Below, piece after piece: positions 28,347-37,224 of a stretch of DNA of 59,939 nucleotides (its first letter is position 1; each line of letters starts with the position of its first letter). A model generated the notes under the pieces. It had not been told where the DNA came from and did no database searches. It was given only the letters and a program-made list of their open reading frames with translations. Source of the DNA: Bacillaceae bacterium S4-13-56 (GTDB taxonomy: Bacteria > Bacillota > Bacilli > Bacillales > JAWJLM01); contig JAWJLM010000020.1 of NCBI GenBank assembly GCA_040191315.1, positions 1-59,939 of the forward strand, read 5' to 3'. A program made the position numbers and the translations under genes.

Positions 28347-29729
28347 ATGAAGATGGAGGAAAACGATAAAAAACCACCAGTCGTAAAGCTAACGGATCAA
28401 ATAAACATATCTAATGGGTCACATATTTTATATACATATAATGATCAAGTGAAATATATCAACAATATTTGTGCGTTTGTTAGTCAAGGTCTTGATGAGG
28501 GAGATGTCATTATTTTAATTGATTATACTCATATTCATGGCGAGGTTATTAATCAGTTAAAAGAGCGATATACCAAAGAAGATTTGAATAAAATTATATT
28601 TATCGATAATGTTGAATTTTATGAGCTTAATGGAGTTTTTAATGCATCTACTATTCATGAACATTTTGGTGAAATTATTAATCCCTATTTAGCCTCTGGA
28701 AAAACCATAAGAGCATGGGGTCATGCGGATATCCAGATGCAGGACCAACTTTTAGAGAAATTATTAGATTATGAATGTCGATGTTCGGAACTAATTGACC
28801 ACTTCAAAATGATTACAGTTTGTGCTTATGATGGTCAAAAAATCCCATCCTATATTATTTGTGAGTTACTTTCCGCTCATCAGTATATTATGACTGATTC
28901 AAAACTGTTGCCTATAAATTCACAGGAACAGGTACAGTTTCCTACTCTTCATGAGCAGCTGGAAAAAGAAAGAGAGTATAAGCATTTAAAATTTAAACAT
29001 AAGGAGCTTCAAGAGGATTCTGAGCGGATGAAGCAGGACTTTCAAATGTTAGCAATTCAATCTAGCAAATTGTCGGAAACCGGTAAGTTAGCTGGCAGTT
29101 TTGCCCATGAAATTAAGAATCCACTAACAGCTATTAAAGGGTTCCTCAATTTAATCAGCCAGAATAAGATTGACCAGGAAAAACGTCAGAGCTATTTCCA
29201 GGTTATGAGTGATGAAATAAAAAAGATAGAGCAAATCACCAATGATTTACTCAATTTGTCGAAGCCTCCTGTTGAAAACTACCAAGAGAATAATATTATT
29301 AAAGTAATAAATGATGTTGTCACTCTATTGCAATTTCATGCTTCTCAGAAAGGAATTGAAATTGTACATAACTATGAGCAGGATGAAATTGTCTTGGTTT
29401 TTGATGAAATGAAAATAAAACAGGTTTTAATAAACTTGATTAAAAACTCCATAGAGGCAATGGAAGAGGGAAAAATCACTTGTCATACTTCATTAGATGA
29501 TCGATTTGTAATTGTTAGTGTACAGGATGAAGGCTGTGGCATGCCGCCTCATGTTCTAAAACAAGTAGGAAATCCGTTCTTCACGACAAAAGACGAAGGG
29601 AATGGGCTTGGTCTATCTACCTGTTTCAATATAATAGAGAATCATGGTGGAAGTATAGCAGTAGAAAGCAAAGAGGGTGTTGGTACTACATTTGCCTTCA
29701 AAATTCCACTCTCTAGTAATAGAAACTAG
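28347..29729 (+). CDS. MEDS-domain sensor histidine kinase
   Basis: About 460 residues. The N-terminal ~180 residues (HILYTYNDQVKYINNICAF, IFIDNVEFY, IRAWGHADIQ) match the MEDS/DcmR sensory domain. A coiled-coil linker follows, then the kinase: H-box GSFAHEIKNPLTAIKGF with phospho-accepting His at residue 254, N-box NLIKNSIEAM, G1 DEGCGM, F-box FFTTK, G2 GNGLGLS. No membrane segment, so it senses a cytosolic signal. The H-box is close to sporulation kinases (KinA-E), and a Spo0E gene lies 79 bp downstream, suggesting input to the Spo0A phosphorelay. The ATG at 28347 was chosen over the GTG at 28338 for ribosome-site spacing. No response regulator is adjacent. Confidence 0.88.
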   Translation: MKMEENDKKPPVVKLTDQINISNGSHILYTYNDQVKYINNICAFVSQGLDEGDVIILIDYTHIHGEVINQLKERYTKEDLNKIIFIDNVEFYELNGVFNASTIHEHFGEIINPYLASGKTIRAWGHADIQMQDQLLEKLLDYECRCSELIDHFKMITVCAYDGQKIPSYIICELLSAHQYIMTDSKLLPINSQEQVQFPTLHEQLEKEREYKHLKFKHKELQEDSERMKQDFQMLAIQSSKLSETGKLAGSFAHEIKNPLTAIKGFLNLISQNKIDQEKRQSYFQVMSDEIKKIEQITNDLLNLSKPPVENYQENNIIKVINDVVTLLQFHASQKGIEIVHNYEQDEIVLVFDEMKIKQVLINLIKNSIEAMEEGKITCHTSLDDRFVIVSVQDEGCGMPPHVLKQVGNPFFTTKDEGNGLGLSTCFNIIENHGGSIAVESKEGVGTTFAFKIPLSSNRN

Positions 29730-29807
29730 TTTAGAAGTTTAATTCTTTCATGGTAGGGGAATGTAAGAGTAAAGGGACATGTATTCCCCAATATGAAGGA
29801 GGATTCG

Positions 29808-29948
29808 ATGGCACTTTCTTTAGAGGAAATCGAAAACAAGCGACAACAAATGTTAGAGCTTGCGGATAAAAAAGGGATATCCCATAAAGAAGTCCTAGAA
29901 TGTAGTCAAGAATTAGACAAATTGATCATAACAATAATGAAAAAATGA
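29808..29948 (+). CDS. Spo0E-family aspartyl-phosphate phosphatase
   Basis: A 46-residue protein. ATG with a strong AAGGAGGATTCG site. It reads LEEIENKRQQMLELADKKG, then VLECSQELDKLI. The S-Q-E-L-D motif and two-helix hairpin are the signature of Spo0E, YnzD and YisI, which dephosphorylate Spo0A~P and delay sporulation. Placed directly after a KinA-like kinase, it may oppose that kinase. Too short for many gene callers. Confidence 0.9.
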   Translation: MALSLEEIENKRQQMLELADKKGISHKEVLECSQELDKLIITIMKK

Positions 29949-30010
29949 TAGCATTAGAAACTTGACCTTTGATGCATACGGTTCGGAGGTCAAGTTTTCT
30001 AATGCTATCA
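29946..30010 (+). terminator. Long hairpin after the spo0E-like gene
   Basis: Arms of 23 and 24 bases (29946-29968 and 29987-30010) pair fully apart from one bulged base. The left arm begins inside the spo0E stop codon. There is no T-run, so it may be a protective stem, a weak terminator, or a barrier to co-expression of the next gene. Confidence 0.6.
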
Positions 30011-30043
30011 TGTTCTAATGAGAAAAAGTATAGGAGAGCAAAT

Positions 30044-30538
30044 ATGATTAAGGAAATGTTAAAGATCGTCCCTTCTTCTTCGGAAGATATAGAACAGTTA
30101 ATACACATCGATCATTTAATCTGGAATGATAAGAATACACCACAAGTTTCAAAGTGGGAATCGATAGAAGAGTACGAAAAAGTGTGGCCGCCAGGGAGTC
30201 AATTTGTGGCTAAGCTTAATAATAGAGTTATTGGGTATATCATGTTTCGTTATCCAACGCCGCTCCCTTCTAATAACCATGTGATTGAGTTGATGATCGG
30301 TATTCATCCAGACTATCAGGGTATGGGTGTTGGAAGGGCTTTAGTTCAATTTTTAAAGCGGTGGGCACAAGAAAACGGGAAAAGAAAGATTTGTCTACGA
30401 GTTTTGTCCACGAATGGAACGGCTATCCACTTTTATAAGTCAAATGGTTTTGAAGAGCAAGGCCGTTTAAAGAATGAGTTTCTCATAAATGGACAATATG
30501 TGGATGACATTCTTATGTTCTGCTGGCTTGATGAATAG
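30044..30538 (+). CDS. GNAT acetyltransferase
   Basis: A 164-residue N-acetyltransferase. Core GNAT elements: RVIGYIMFRYP, IELMIGIHPDYQGMGVGRALVQFL (acetyl-CoA loop Q-G-M-G-V-G) and ICLRVLSTNGTAIHFYKSNGF. The ATG at 30044 has AGGAG seven bases upstream; an upstream in-frame start would lie inside the long hairpin. Substrate unknown. Confidence 0.88.
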   Translation: MIKEMLKIVPSSSEDIEQLIHIDHLIWNDKNTPQVSKWESIEEYEKVWPPGSQFVAKLNNRVIGYIMFRYPTPLPSNNHVIELMIGIHPDYQGMGVGRALVQFLKRWAQENGKRKICLRVLSTNGTAIHFYKSNGFEEQGRLKNEFLINGQYVDDILMFCWLDE

Positions 30539-30564
30539 TTGATCAGTAAATTTTTTCAGTAACA

Positions 30565-30671
30565 AAAGTGTTACTGATTCGATCAGGCATGAGTGAAGAA
30601 GGTTTCTATGCTCGTCTTAGGGTGAATTTATCCTTTGATGCAGTTAGATTTCTTTTGCCTCATGCTTTTTT
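30565..30671 (+). promoter_or_regulatory. GlcT antiterminator (RAT) and overlapping terminator of ptsG
   Basis: 30565-30595 contains GTGTTACTGATTCGATCAGG then CATGAGTG, which matches the ribonucleic antiterminator of the B. subtilis ptsGHI leader as I remember it. GCATGAG at its 3' end (30587-30593) can instead pair with CTCATGC (30659-30665), followed by TTTTTT. GlcT bound to the RAT would prevent the terminator. Glucose would thus induce ptsG. No glcT gene lies in the window. Confidence 0.75.
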
Positions 30672-30774
30672 ATTTGCCCTTATCTTAATTTTTTCAATAG
30701 AATGTGGGCACTTTAAAAAAGAATTCCTTTAACAACTTTACTTATTAACTTTTCAAAGCTAAGGAGGAAAAATA

Positions 30775-32730
30775 ATGCTTAAAAAAGCATTTGGACTACT
30801 GCAACGTATTGGTCGGGCTCTTATGCTTCCAGTTTCAGTACTTCCAGCTGCTGGGCTTTTGCTTGGTTTAGGACATGAGAATGTATTAAACATTCCAGTC
30901 ATGGCTCAAGCAGGTGGTGTAATTTTTGATAACCTACCTATTTTATTTGCTATTGGTGTAGCCATTGGCCTTGCTGATGGCGATGGTGTGGCGGGATTAG
31001 CTGCAGTCATTGGTTTTTTGGTAATGAACGTAACTCTTGGTATTATCGCTGAAGCAAATGGTGTAGAAACCATTCAAATGTTAGGAATTACTACCCTTCA
31101 AATGGGGGTTTTCGGCGGTATAATCATGGGTGTTGTAGCAGCTTATATGTATAATCGGTTCTTTAATATTCAGCTCCCTCAATTTCTGGGTTTTTTTGCC
31201 GGTAAACGTTTTGTTCCGATTATTACAGCTGCGAGTGGACTGGTATTAGGACTTGTCTTCTTCTTTGTTTGGCCACCAATTCAAAACGTGATTGATTGGT
31301 TCTCAGTGTTGGCAACTGAAACTGGTTCAACGGTTGCCACCTTTATTTTTGGATTTGGTCAGCGTGCGTTGATTCCGTTTGGACTACATCATATCTTTTA
31401 TCAACCATTCTGGTACGAGTTTGGTCGATTTACCACTGAATCAGGTGAAATTGTTCGTGGTGATATGACTCGTTATTTTGCAGGGGATCCAACAGCAGGA
31501 ACATTCATGGCTGGTCTATTCCCATTTATGCTATTTGGACTACCAGCTGCAGCGTTAGCAATTTATCACGAAGCTCGTCCTGAAAAGAAGGCACAAGTTG
31601 GAGGAATCATGGCATCTGCAGCTTTAACTTCTTTCTTAACAGGGATTACAGAGCCAATTGAATTTGCCTTCTTATTTGTTGCTCCAGTTTTATTCCTAAT
31701 CCACTGTGTATTTGCTGGACTTTCATTTGTTACTATGGATTTATTGAATGTAAAGGCCGGCTTTACCTTCTCAGGTGGTTTTATTGATTACGTATTATAC
31801 TGGCCATTGTCTACAAATGCATGGATGATCATACCAGTTGGTATAGTTTTTGCAGTGTTATATTACATTGGATTTCGTTTTGCAATACGTAAATGGAATT
31901 TAGCTACACCGGGTCGTGAACAAGATGTTGACGGAATAGAAGAAACTAATGAAGGAATAGATACAGAAACTTCTGATGATCTTCCTTATAATATTCTTGA
32001 GAGTCTTGGGGGAGAAGGTAACATTACTCATTTGGACGCTTGTATCACTCGTTTACGTGTTTCTGTAAGGGATAGAAATCAAGTAGATAAAAACCGGTTA
32101 AAAAAGCTGGGTGCTGCTGGTGTTATGGAAGTAGGAAACAATATTCAAGCTATTTTTGGTCCTGCATCGGATTCTATCAAAGGGCAAATTCAGGACATTA
32201 TTAAGGGCAAGAAACCAAGACAACGGGTAGAAAAAGTGGAAGCAACCCCTACTACAATTGATAAAAATGCAGAGTTTAATTTAACTAGTCCAATGAAAGG
32301 AGACATTCTCCCATTAAGTGAAGTTCCTGATCAGGTTTTCTCAGGAAAAATGATGGGGGATGGATTTGCTATTCAACCAACTGATGGAACCGTGGTTTCT
32401 CCGATAGATGGGATAGTGGTTACTGTATTCCCAACTAAGCATGCAATCGGATTAAAGTCTGCTTCTGGACGTGAGATTCTTATCCATGTGGGAATTGATA
32501 CAGTGAAGCTTCAAGGAGAAGGTTTTGATTCTTTTGTAAAAGAAGGAGATGAGGTGAAGGCAGGACAAAAGTTACTTCAGGTGGATTTAGATTATGTCCA
32601 GGCGAATGCGCCATCTATTGTTACACCAATTATATTCACAAACCTTCAAGAAGGGGATTCTGTAGAGATCCTAAAAAGAGGTGCCGTTTCCCAAGGAGAG
32701 GGAAATATCGTTTCAATAAAACGCGCATAG
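30775..32730 (+). CDS. ptsG: PTS glucose-specific enzyme IICBA
   Basis: A 651-residue fused permease. IIC spans about residues 1-390 with roughly ten membrane helices ([33 protein letters not shown]). IIB follows, with the phosphorylated Cys 423 in [14 protein letters not shown] ends the protein, with the active His 571 in [16 protein letters not shown]. Domain order C-B-A is that of Bacillus PtsG. Ribosome site AAGGAGGAAAAATA. Control is by the RAT/terminator upstream. A close N-acetylglucosamine permease is the main alternative. Confidence 0.92.
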   Translation: MLKKAFGLLQRIGRALMLPVSVLPAAGLLLGLGHENVLNIPVMAQAGGVIFDNLPILFAIGVAIGLADGDGVAGLAAVIGFLVMNVTLGIIAEANGVETIQMLGITTLQMGVFGGIIMGVVAAYMYNRFFNIQLPQFLGFFAGKRFVPIITAASGLVLGLVFFFVWPPIQNVIDWFSVLATETGSTVATFIFGFGQRALIPFGLHHIFYQPFWYEFGRFTTESGEIVRGDMTRYFAGDPTAGTFMAGLFPFMLFGLPAAALAIYHEARPEKKAQVGGIMASAALTSFLTGITEPIEFAFLFVAPVLFLIHCVFAGLSFVTMDLLNVKAGFTFSGGFIDYVLYWPLSTNAWMIIPVGIVFAVLYYIGFRFAIRKWNLATPGREQDVDGIEETNEGIDTETSDDLPYNILESLGGEGNITHLDACITRLRVSVRDRNQVDKNRLKKLGAAGVMEVGNNIQAIFGPASDSIKGQIQDIIKGKKPRQRVEKVEATPTTIDKNAEFNLTSPMKGDILPLSEVPDQVFSGKMMGDGFAIQPTDGTVVSPIDGIVVTVFPTKHAIGLKSASGREILIHVGIDTVKLQGEGFDSFVKEGDEVKAGQKLLQVDLDYVQANAPSIVTPIIFTNLQEGDSVEILKRGAVSQGEGNIVSIKRA

Positions 32731-32736
32731 ATTTTT

Positions 32737-32765
32737 GAAAGGTGCTCTGATTGGAGCGCCTTTTC
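32737..32765 (+). terminator. Terminator of ptsG
   Basis: GAAAGGTGCTC pairs with GAGCGCCTTTTC, 7 bases after the stop codon. Confidence 0.8.
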
Positions 32766-32967
32766 AAATCTCTCCTAGTATGATAATTATGATTAAATCT
32801 TTTTTACAGAGAAAGCTTGTTAGTATCCTAGAACCTACTGTTTTAGCTGTGGGAGCAGTCAGAAATCTCTAATTACTGAAAAAGAATAAAAATTAATTTC
32901 GAAAAGAAGGAAACAGAATAAACATATAGAATATAGTGGGGTAACATCAATGGGAGGAGGAGTTTTT

Positions 32968-33348
32968 TTGGAAAGGCCATTATTACCTAAGGTACATGCC
33001 GTTTTTATACATGTAAGTCACTTACGCCGTTCTGCGATTTGGTATAGCCAACTACTGGGTGTACCTGTTAATAAATCAGAAGTTCAATCTCCAGTTTATA
33101 ATCTTTCTATAGAAGGTGAAACATTTTTAACATTAGACGATCACAAATATGACCCTTTCTATGAACCGCAACCCTATAAAAATCCTGCCTTCAGTATTTG
33201 TTCAGAGGATTTAAAGAAAACATATAATTGGATCCGTTCAGAAGGGTATGAGATTGTTAGTGATATTGAGGTAGAAGGTGATTTTGGCTGGTTTAATATA
33301 ACTGACCCAGATCGAAATGTCATCATGATTTGTGGAAAATTAATGTAG
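32968..33348 (+). CDS. VOC-family (glyoxalase/bleomycin-resistance fold) protein
   Basis: About 126 residues. VHAVFIHVSHLRRSAIWYSQLLGVPV is the first beta-alpha-beta module with a metal-type His; FGWFNITDPDRNVIMICG closes the second. The TTG at 32968 has GGAGGAG seven bases upstream and is preferred over the ATG at 32950, which has no clean site. Such proteins are metal-dependent enzymes or binders; the substrate is unknown. A strong terminator follows. Confidence 0.78.
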   Translation: MERPLLPKVHAVFIHVSHLRRSAIWYSQLLGVPVNKSEVQSPVYNLSIEGETFLTLDDHKYDPFYEPQPYKNPAFSICSEDLKKTYNWIRSEGYEIVSDIEVEGDFGWFNITDPDRNVIMICGKLM

Positions 33349-33356
33349 ATGGATAA

Positions 33357-33382
33357 ACGAGCATTTAGTTGCTCGTTTTTTT
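33357..33382 (+). terminator. Terminator after the VOC gene
   Basis: AACGAGCA / TGCTCGTT stem followed by seven T residues. Confidence 0.85.
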
Positions 33383-33390
33383 GGTTCCTA

Positions 33391-33510
33391 ATGGATGGGG
33401 GTTTGAGTTCTTTCTCCAAAGGTGTAATAATCCCAGTAATCATCGGAACCATCCTTATGTTCGTAGTTGTAATCTTAACCAAAATTCCCATTCTTCGAGA
33501 TTTTGATTAA
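33391..33510 (+). CDS. Possible 39-residue single-pass membrane peptide
   Basis: The frame from the ATG at 33391 reads MDGGLSSFSKG, then a hydrophobic helix IIPVIIGTILMFVVVIL, then TKIPILRDFD. The stretch lies exactly between two terminators, and a coherent membrane helix in 40 codons is suggestive. Against it, no good ribosome site precedes the ATG and no promoter fits between the upstream terminator and the start. Low confidence. Confidence 0.35.
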   Translation: MDGGLSSFSKGVIIPVIIGTILMFVVVILTKIPILRDFD

Positions 33511-33541
33511 AAGGCAAAGGCCCTATTGACCTTTGCCTTTA
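33511..33541. terminator. Bidirectional terminator
   Basis: AAAGGCAAAGG pairs with CCTTTGCCTTT (11 bp) and has A/T-rich sides. It serves the minus-strand methyltransferase ending at 33539 and anything transcribed from the left. Confidence 0.85.
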
Positions 33542-34147
33542 TTTCCTACAAACAGCTATTCCTAGAGGATATTCAAGATTTTCTCTTGCAGGTTCCACTA
33601 GAACACCTTTTTGATAATAAAAAGTGGCGTCATAGTTTTGGAAAAGTTTTCTAAACTCCTCGGGTTTTAGTTGGTGAACATGGAAAGGGGACCCACAAGA
33701 AATTCCCCTACCTTCGCCAAAAGGAGTGGAGACAATAAGCATCCCTCCCGGTTTTAATAATCGATAGTAATTTTCTAGAATAGCACTTTCATCTTCTATA
33801 TGTTCAAGGGTTTCAAAACTTAAAATAACATCAAAAGTTCCAAGCTGATCAATTAAGGTCAAATCTGTAGCATCTGCTACGCGGAAACTAGATTTAGGAT
33901 GATAATAGGCCCCTCTAGCATATTCTATGATTTCTTCGTCAATATCAACACCAATGATCTCATCAATCTCATTCTTTCTTTCTTTTGCCACCATATGAGT
34001 TCCATAACCGGAACCACAGGATAAATCTAGCACCCGACCTGCTGTATAAGGAAGGGCAAATTGATAACGAGCAATATGCTCCAAAAGAAGTTTATTCATC
34101 GGTTTCATCAATTCAGGAATAACCCGTTCTCCTGTATCTCTTATCAA
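33539..34147 (-). CDS. Class I SAM-dependent methyltransferase
   Basis: A 202-residue enzyme. Motif I is VLDLSCGSGYGTHM; the acidic residue after strand 2 is in IIGVDIDEE; motif post-I ADATDL; motif IV FDVILSFETLEH; motif V LLKPGGMLIVSTPFG. This pattern fits the Methyltransf_11/UbiE group. The start is a TTG with GGTGAAGG upstream. Single gene; target molecule unknown. Confidence 0.85.
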   Translation of the reverse strand: MIRDTGERVIPELMKPMNKLLLEHIARYQFALPYTAGRVLDLSCGSGYGTHMVAKERKNEIDEIIGVDIDEEIIEYARGAYYHPKSSFRVADATDLTLIDQLGTFDVILSFETLEHIEDESAILENYYRLLKPGGMLIVSTPFGEGRGISCGSPFHVHQLKPEEFRKLFQNYDATFYYQKGVLVEPARENLEYPLGIAVCRK

Positions 34148-34308
34148 ACAACCTTCACCGCTTTCATCAAGTTCAATACCACATCATTATGCCACAAACA
34201 GGCGGGAAAAGGGAGTTTTGAATTCATTGGCTTCAATCAAAAGATGCAATGCTTTTAATTCTATGCTAAAATATGGACAATAACGAAGGAAATGGAGGTG
34301 GGGATAGA

Positions 34309-34458
34309 ATGATCGACACAGTAAGGCAAGGGAATGAATACCATAATTTGTATATTTTCCGTGCGATTACTCATGAAAATGGAGCCAACGGGATACGTGT
34401 GTCCTTTTTTAGCCCATTTGTGAATAAGTCTGTGTCAATTATGACATCCTCATTGTAA
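34309..34458 (+). CDS. 49-residue small protein or leader peptide before the ABC-F gene
   Basis: ATG with a strong GGAGGTGGGG site. The product begins MIDTVRQGNEYHNLYIFRAI and ends VNKSVSIMTSSL; no motif is recognised. It ends 60 bases before the attenuator-like terminator at 34518-34556, in the direction of the ABC-F gene, so it could be a translated leader whose ribosome stalling controls that terminator, or an independent small protein. The longer in-frame start at 34273 has no ribosome site. Confidence 0.55.
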   Translation: MIDTVRQGNEYHNLYIFRAITHENGANGIRVSFFSPFVNKSVSIMTSSL

Positions 34459-34517
34459 CCTTTAAGAACGGAATCGAATGATATCAAGGGTATAGAATTC
34501 CCAATGTAAAAGTTCGA

Positions 34518-34556
34518 ACGTCTAGGCTCCAATGGTGGAGACTAGGCGTTTTTAAT
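34518..34556 (+). terminator. Attenuator-like terminator in the ABC-F leader
   Basis: ACGTCTAG pairs with CTAGGCGT around an inner GCTCC/GGAG hairpin, followed by TTTTAATTT. It lies 78 bases before the ABC-F start codon and after the 49-residue ORF. Confidence 0.8.
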
Positions 34557-34634
34557 TTGGCTATAGAACACTCAGACTTTTCCAAATGGATCGAAACAGT
34601 CAATCTAAAAACGATCAATTTGGAGGAATTATTT

Positions 34635-36503
34635 ATGGAAATTATGTTAAAAGAAGCAAAGAAAATTTTTGGCGGGAACGTTATTTTTGAAAATATAACT
34701 TTTGAAATGAATGATGGAGATCGCGTAGGCCTTGTAGGACGAAATGGAACGGGGAAGACAACCATTTTTAAGCTATTCATGCAGAAGGAGCCTCTTGACG
34801 AGGGGCAACTCTTTTTAAAAAAGGGAACAAAGGTTGGTTATTTGGATCAAATCCCTGAAGTTTTTACAGGTACCGTGAGAGAATTCTTGAGGGAAGCGTT
34901 TCAAGATTTACTTGAACTTCGCAAGAAAATGAGTGAATTAGAGGAAGAAATGAAGGATCCGAATAAGCTTGAAAAGACTCTTTTAATCTATGGAGAGGTA
35001 CAAGAACAATTTAGTCAAAAGGGTGGCTACGAAATGGAGGCCAACCTCGAGCGGGTTTCAAGTGGTTTAGGGCTGATCCATCTACTGGATGAAAAGTATT
35101 CTAGTTTAAGTGGGGGAGAGCGAACGAAAGCGGGGCTTGCTAAAATCCTTTTAGAAGAACCTGATGTATTACTGCTTGATGAGCCTACAAACCATCTCGA
35201 TTTGCAGGCTATTGAATGGTTAGAAAAATATATAACGGAATATAAGGGAACAGTTTGTATCATTTCTCATGATCGAACATTTCTAGATCAAACAGTAACC
35301 AAAATTGCTGACTTAGATAATGGGGAATTAACTATTTATACAGGAAACTATTCTTCTTTTGTCCAAGAAAAGGAAGCAAAGCTGCTGGAGGAATTTCAGC
35401 AGTATCAAGAACAACAAAGAAAAATCAAAAAAATGAAAGAAGCTATTAAACGTTTAAAACTCTGGGCGAATCAGGCGAATCCACCCAATGCGGGTTTGCA
35501 TAGAAGAGCAAGAAATATGGAGCGTGCCTTGGATCGATTGGAGAAAATTGATCGTCCTTTACTTGATCCTAAGACCATGGGACTAGCATTTGAAATGGAT
35601 CAACGAACAGGAAAGGATGTATTTATTGGAGAGGACCTTGTCAAATCTTTTGATAATAAGGTGATATTAGACGGGGTGAATCTTCATCTACAATTTAAAG
35701 ATAAATTAGCCGTTGTTGGACCAAATGGAAGTGGAAAAACAACTCTAATTAAGATGATTATGGGTGAGTTGGAGCCAGACTCCGGTTCTGTTAAGAGAGG
35801 TACTCAGTTGAAAATAGGCTACTTGTCTCAACACCCATTACAGCATGTTGACCCATCGATCCGTATGATTGATTTTTTTAGAGAATATATTCGGGTTCAT
35901 GAAGGAGAGGCAAGGCAAATATTATCTCGCTTTCTTTTCTATGGGCATGCAGTCTTCCAAAAAATTGGGCAACTTAGCGGTGGAGAGCAAATGAGAGTTC
36001 AGCTCGCGATTTTTATGTATCAAGGTGTAAATGTCCTTATTTTAGATGAACCCACAAACCATTTAGATGTAGATTCTCAGGAAGTTTTAGAAGAGGCCGT
36101 AAAACAGTTTAAGGGAACTGTACTTTGTATCTCCCATGATCGCTACTTTTTAAATAAATGTTTCCAAGACACAGCTTACATGGTTCGCGGGAAATTAATA
36201 AGGTTTCCGGGGAACTATGAAGAGACGAAGGCAAAGGCCCTACACCTTCAGATGGAAGATAAACAAGCTATACCTAAGAAAGAAAAAGAAAAGCCAGTAA
36301 AGATGCAAAGCGAACGAAAACAATTTTCCATCGAAGAGGTGGAAGAGGAGATTGAAAGAATTGAAATGAAAATGGAGAAATGGGAGTGGAAAATGAATAA
36401 TTCCCAGGATCCCAATGAACGAATGGATATTCAATTAAAAATGACAGCATTAGAAAAGGAGCGGGATCAGAAATATCAGCATCTTTTCAAGATGGAACGG
36501 TAA
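34635..36503 (+). CDS. ABC-F ribosome-acting ATPase
   Basis: A 622-residue soluble protein with two ABC domains and no membrane segment. Walker A: GLVGRNGTGKTT and VVGPNGSGKTT; ABC signatures SSLSGGERTK and LSGGEQMR; Walker B VLLLDEPTNHLD and VLILDEPTNHLD. The linker between the domains is long and rich in Lys, Glu and Gln. A coiled-coil tail follows (EEVEEEIERIEMKMEKWE). Such proteins clear ribosomes of antibiotics or solve stalling. The ATG at 34635 has TTGGAGG; the upstream in-frame codon at 34557 abuts the terminator and is rejected. The leader attenuator suggests drug- or stall-responsive control, as for vmlR and vga-type genes. Confidence 0.9.
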   Translation: MEIMLKEAKKIFGGNVIFENITFEMNDGDRVGLVGRNGTGKTTIFKLFMQKEPLDEGQLFLKKGTKVGYLDQIPEVFTGTVREFLREAFQDLLELRKKMSELEEEMKDPNKLEKTLLIYGEVQEQFSQKGGYEMEANLERVSSGLGLIHLLDEKYSSLSGGERTKAGLAKILLEEPDVLLLDEPTNHLDLQAIEWLEKYITEYKGTVCIISHDRTFLDQTVTKIADLDNGELTIYTGNYSSFVQEKEAKLLEEFQQYQEQQRKIKKMKEAIKRLKLWANQANPPNAGLHRRARNMERALDRLEKIDRPLLDPKTMGLAFEMDQRTGKDVFIGEDLVKSFDNKVILDGVNLHLQFKDKLAVVGPNGSGKTTLIKMIMGELEPDSGSVKRGTQLKIGYLSQHPLQHVDPSIRMIDFFREYIRVHEGEARQILSRFLFYGHAVFQKIGQLSGGEQMRVQLAIFMYQGVNVLILDEPTNHLDVDSQEVLEEAVKQFKGTVLCISHDRYFLNKCFQDTAYMVRGKLIRFPGNYEETKAKALHLQMEDKQAIPKKEKEKPVKMQSERKQFSIEEVEEEIERIEMKMEKWEWKMNNSQDPNERMDIQLKMTALEKERDQKYQHLFKMER

Positions 36504-36622
36504 GTTTGAAAGAAAAATCACCCAAATGTCAAAAAAAGTTCACAAATGTGATTTTTGTCATAGTCAGATTCCCTTTGATTTTTTACTATATGTATAGTGG
36601 AAATAGTAAAAAGGGGGACGCA

Positions 36623-37093
36623 ATGATGAATTTGAGCATGGGGCAGTTAATAATTTGGGTGGTTTTTCCTTATTCGGCATTGATGGTTTTTTTAATGGGT
36701 TTAATTTGGAAGTATGATCGAGGAACTGAAGATACAAAGAAAGCATTGCATCCCCTATGTTCTGTAGCCGTATATTCTTCCTTGATTATACAATCAATAC
36801 TTACGGCCAGCCTTATTGTAAGTGAAGGGTTCTCTTGGCTGAAATGGTACGTATCCTTTGGTTTGTTCCAGCCAGAGACGGAATTACTTGTACAGGCGTC
36901 ATATATGCTTCAAGTTCAGGTAGTGATTTCATTTCTAATCTTATTCATATTACCATTCACGAGATTTATAGTTTTTGTTCGTGTACCAAAAAGGGAAGTT
37001 CAACAGCTCTTTCACCTTCTAGTTCAACAATCTAAAAGGCAGAAGGCTGATCATGTAAAAGTACTAGTCAAAGAAGTTTTTTTTCATTCATAA
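36623..37093 (+). CDS. NarI-like membrane protein lacking the C-terminal haem His ligands
   Basis: A 156-residue protein with about four membrane helices. The start MGQLIIWVVFPYSALMVFLMG and the end WYVSFGLFQPETELL...VISFLILFILPFTRFI closely follow the two ends of the nitrate reductase gamma subunit NarI, including its final P-F-T-R. NarI has about 225 residues; the middle here is short. Where NarI has QLHVL and LVHV haem ligands, this protein has QVQVV and FIVFV. So the fold seems kept but the C-terminal His ligands are gone. ATG with AAAGGGGGACG. No narGHJ nearby. Confidence 0.6.
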   Translation: MMNLSMGQLIIWVVFPYSALMVFLMGLIWKYDRGTEDTKKALHPLCSVAVYSSLIIQSILTASLIVSEGFSWLKWYVSFGLFQPETELLVQASYMLQVQVVISFLILFILPFTRFIVFVRVPKREVQQLFHLLVQQSKRQKADHVKVLVKEVFFHS

Positions 37094-37158
37094 TGCATAA
37101 CAGGGAAAGTATCTCTTGTTTGAATAGGGGATATCTTTTCTTTATTACAAAAAAGTTA

Positions 37159-37183
37159 GTTTAATTTATAAAAAGTAGGGAAT
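37159..37183 (+). promoter_or_regulatory. Sigma-B-type promoter before the glutaredoxin gene
   Basis: GTTTAA (37159-37164), 13-bp spacer, GGGAAT (37178-37183). Both boxes match the sigma-B consensus (GTTTAA, GGGWAT). The start codon is 42 bases downstream. Confidence 0.7.
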
Positions 37184-37224
37184 AAAAAATCTAGAAGTAT
37201 TTTGGAATAGTAGGGGGTTCATCA

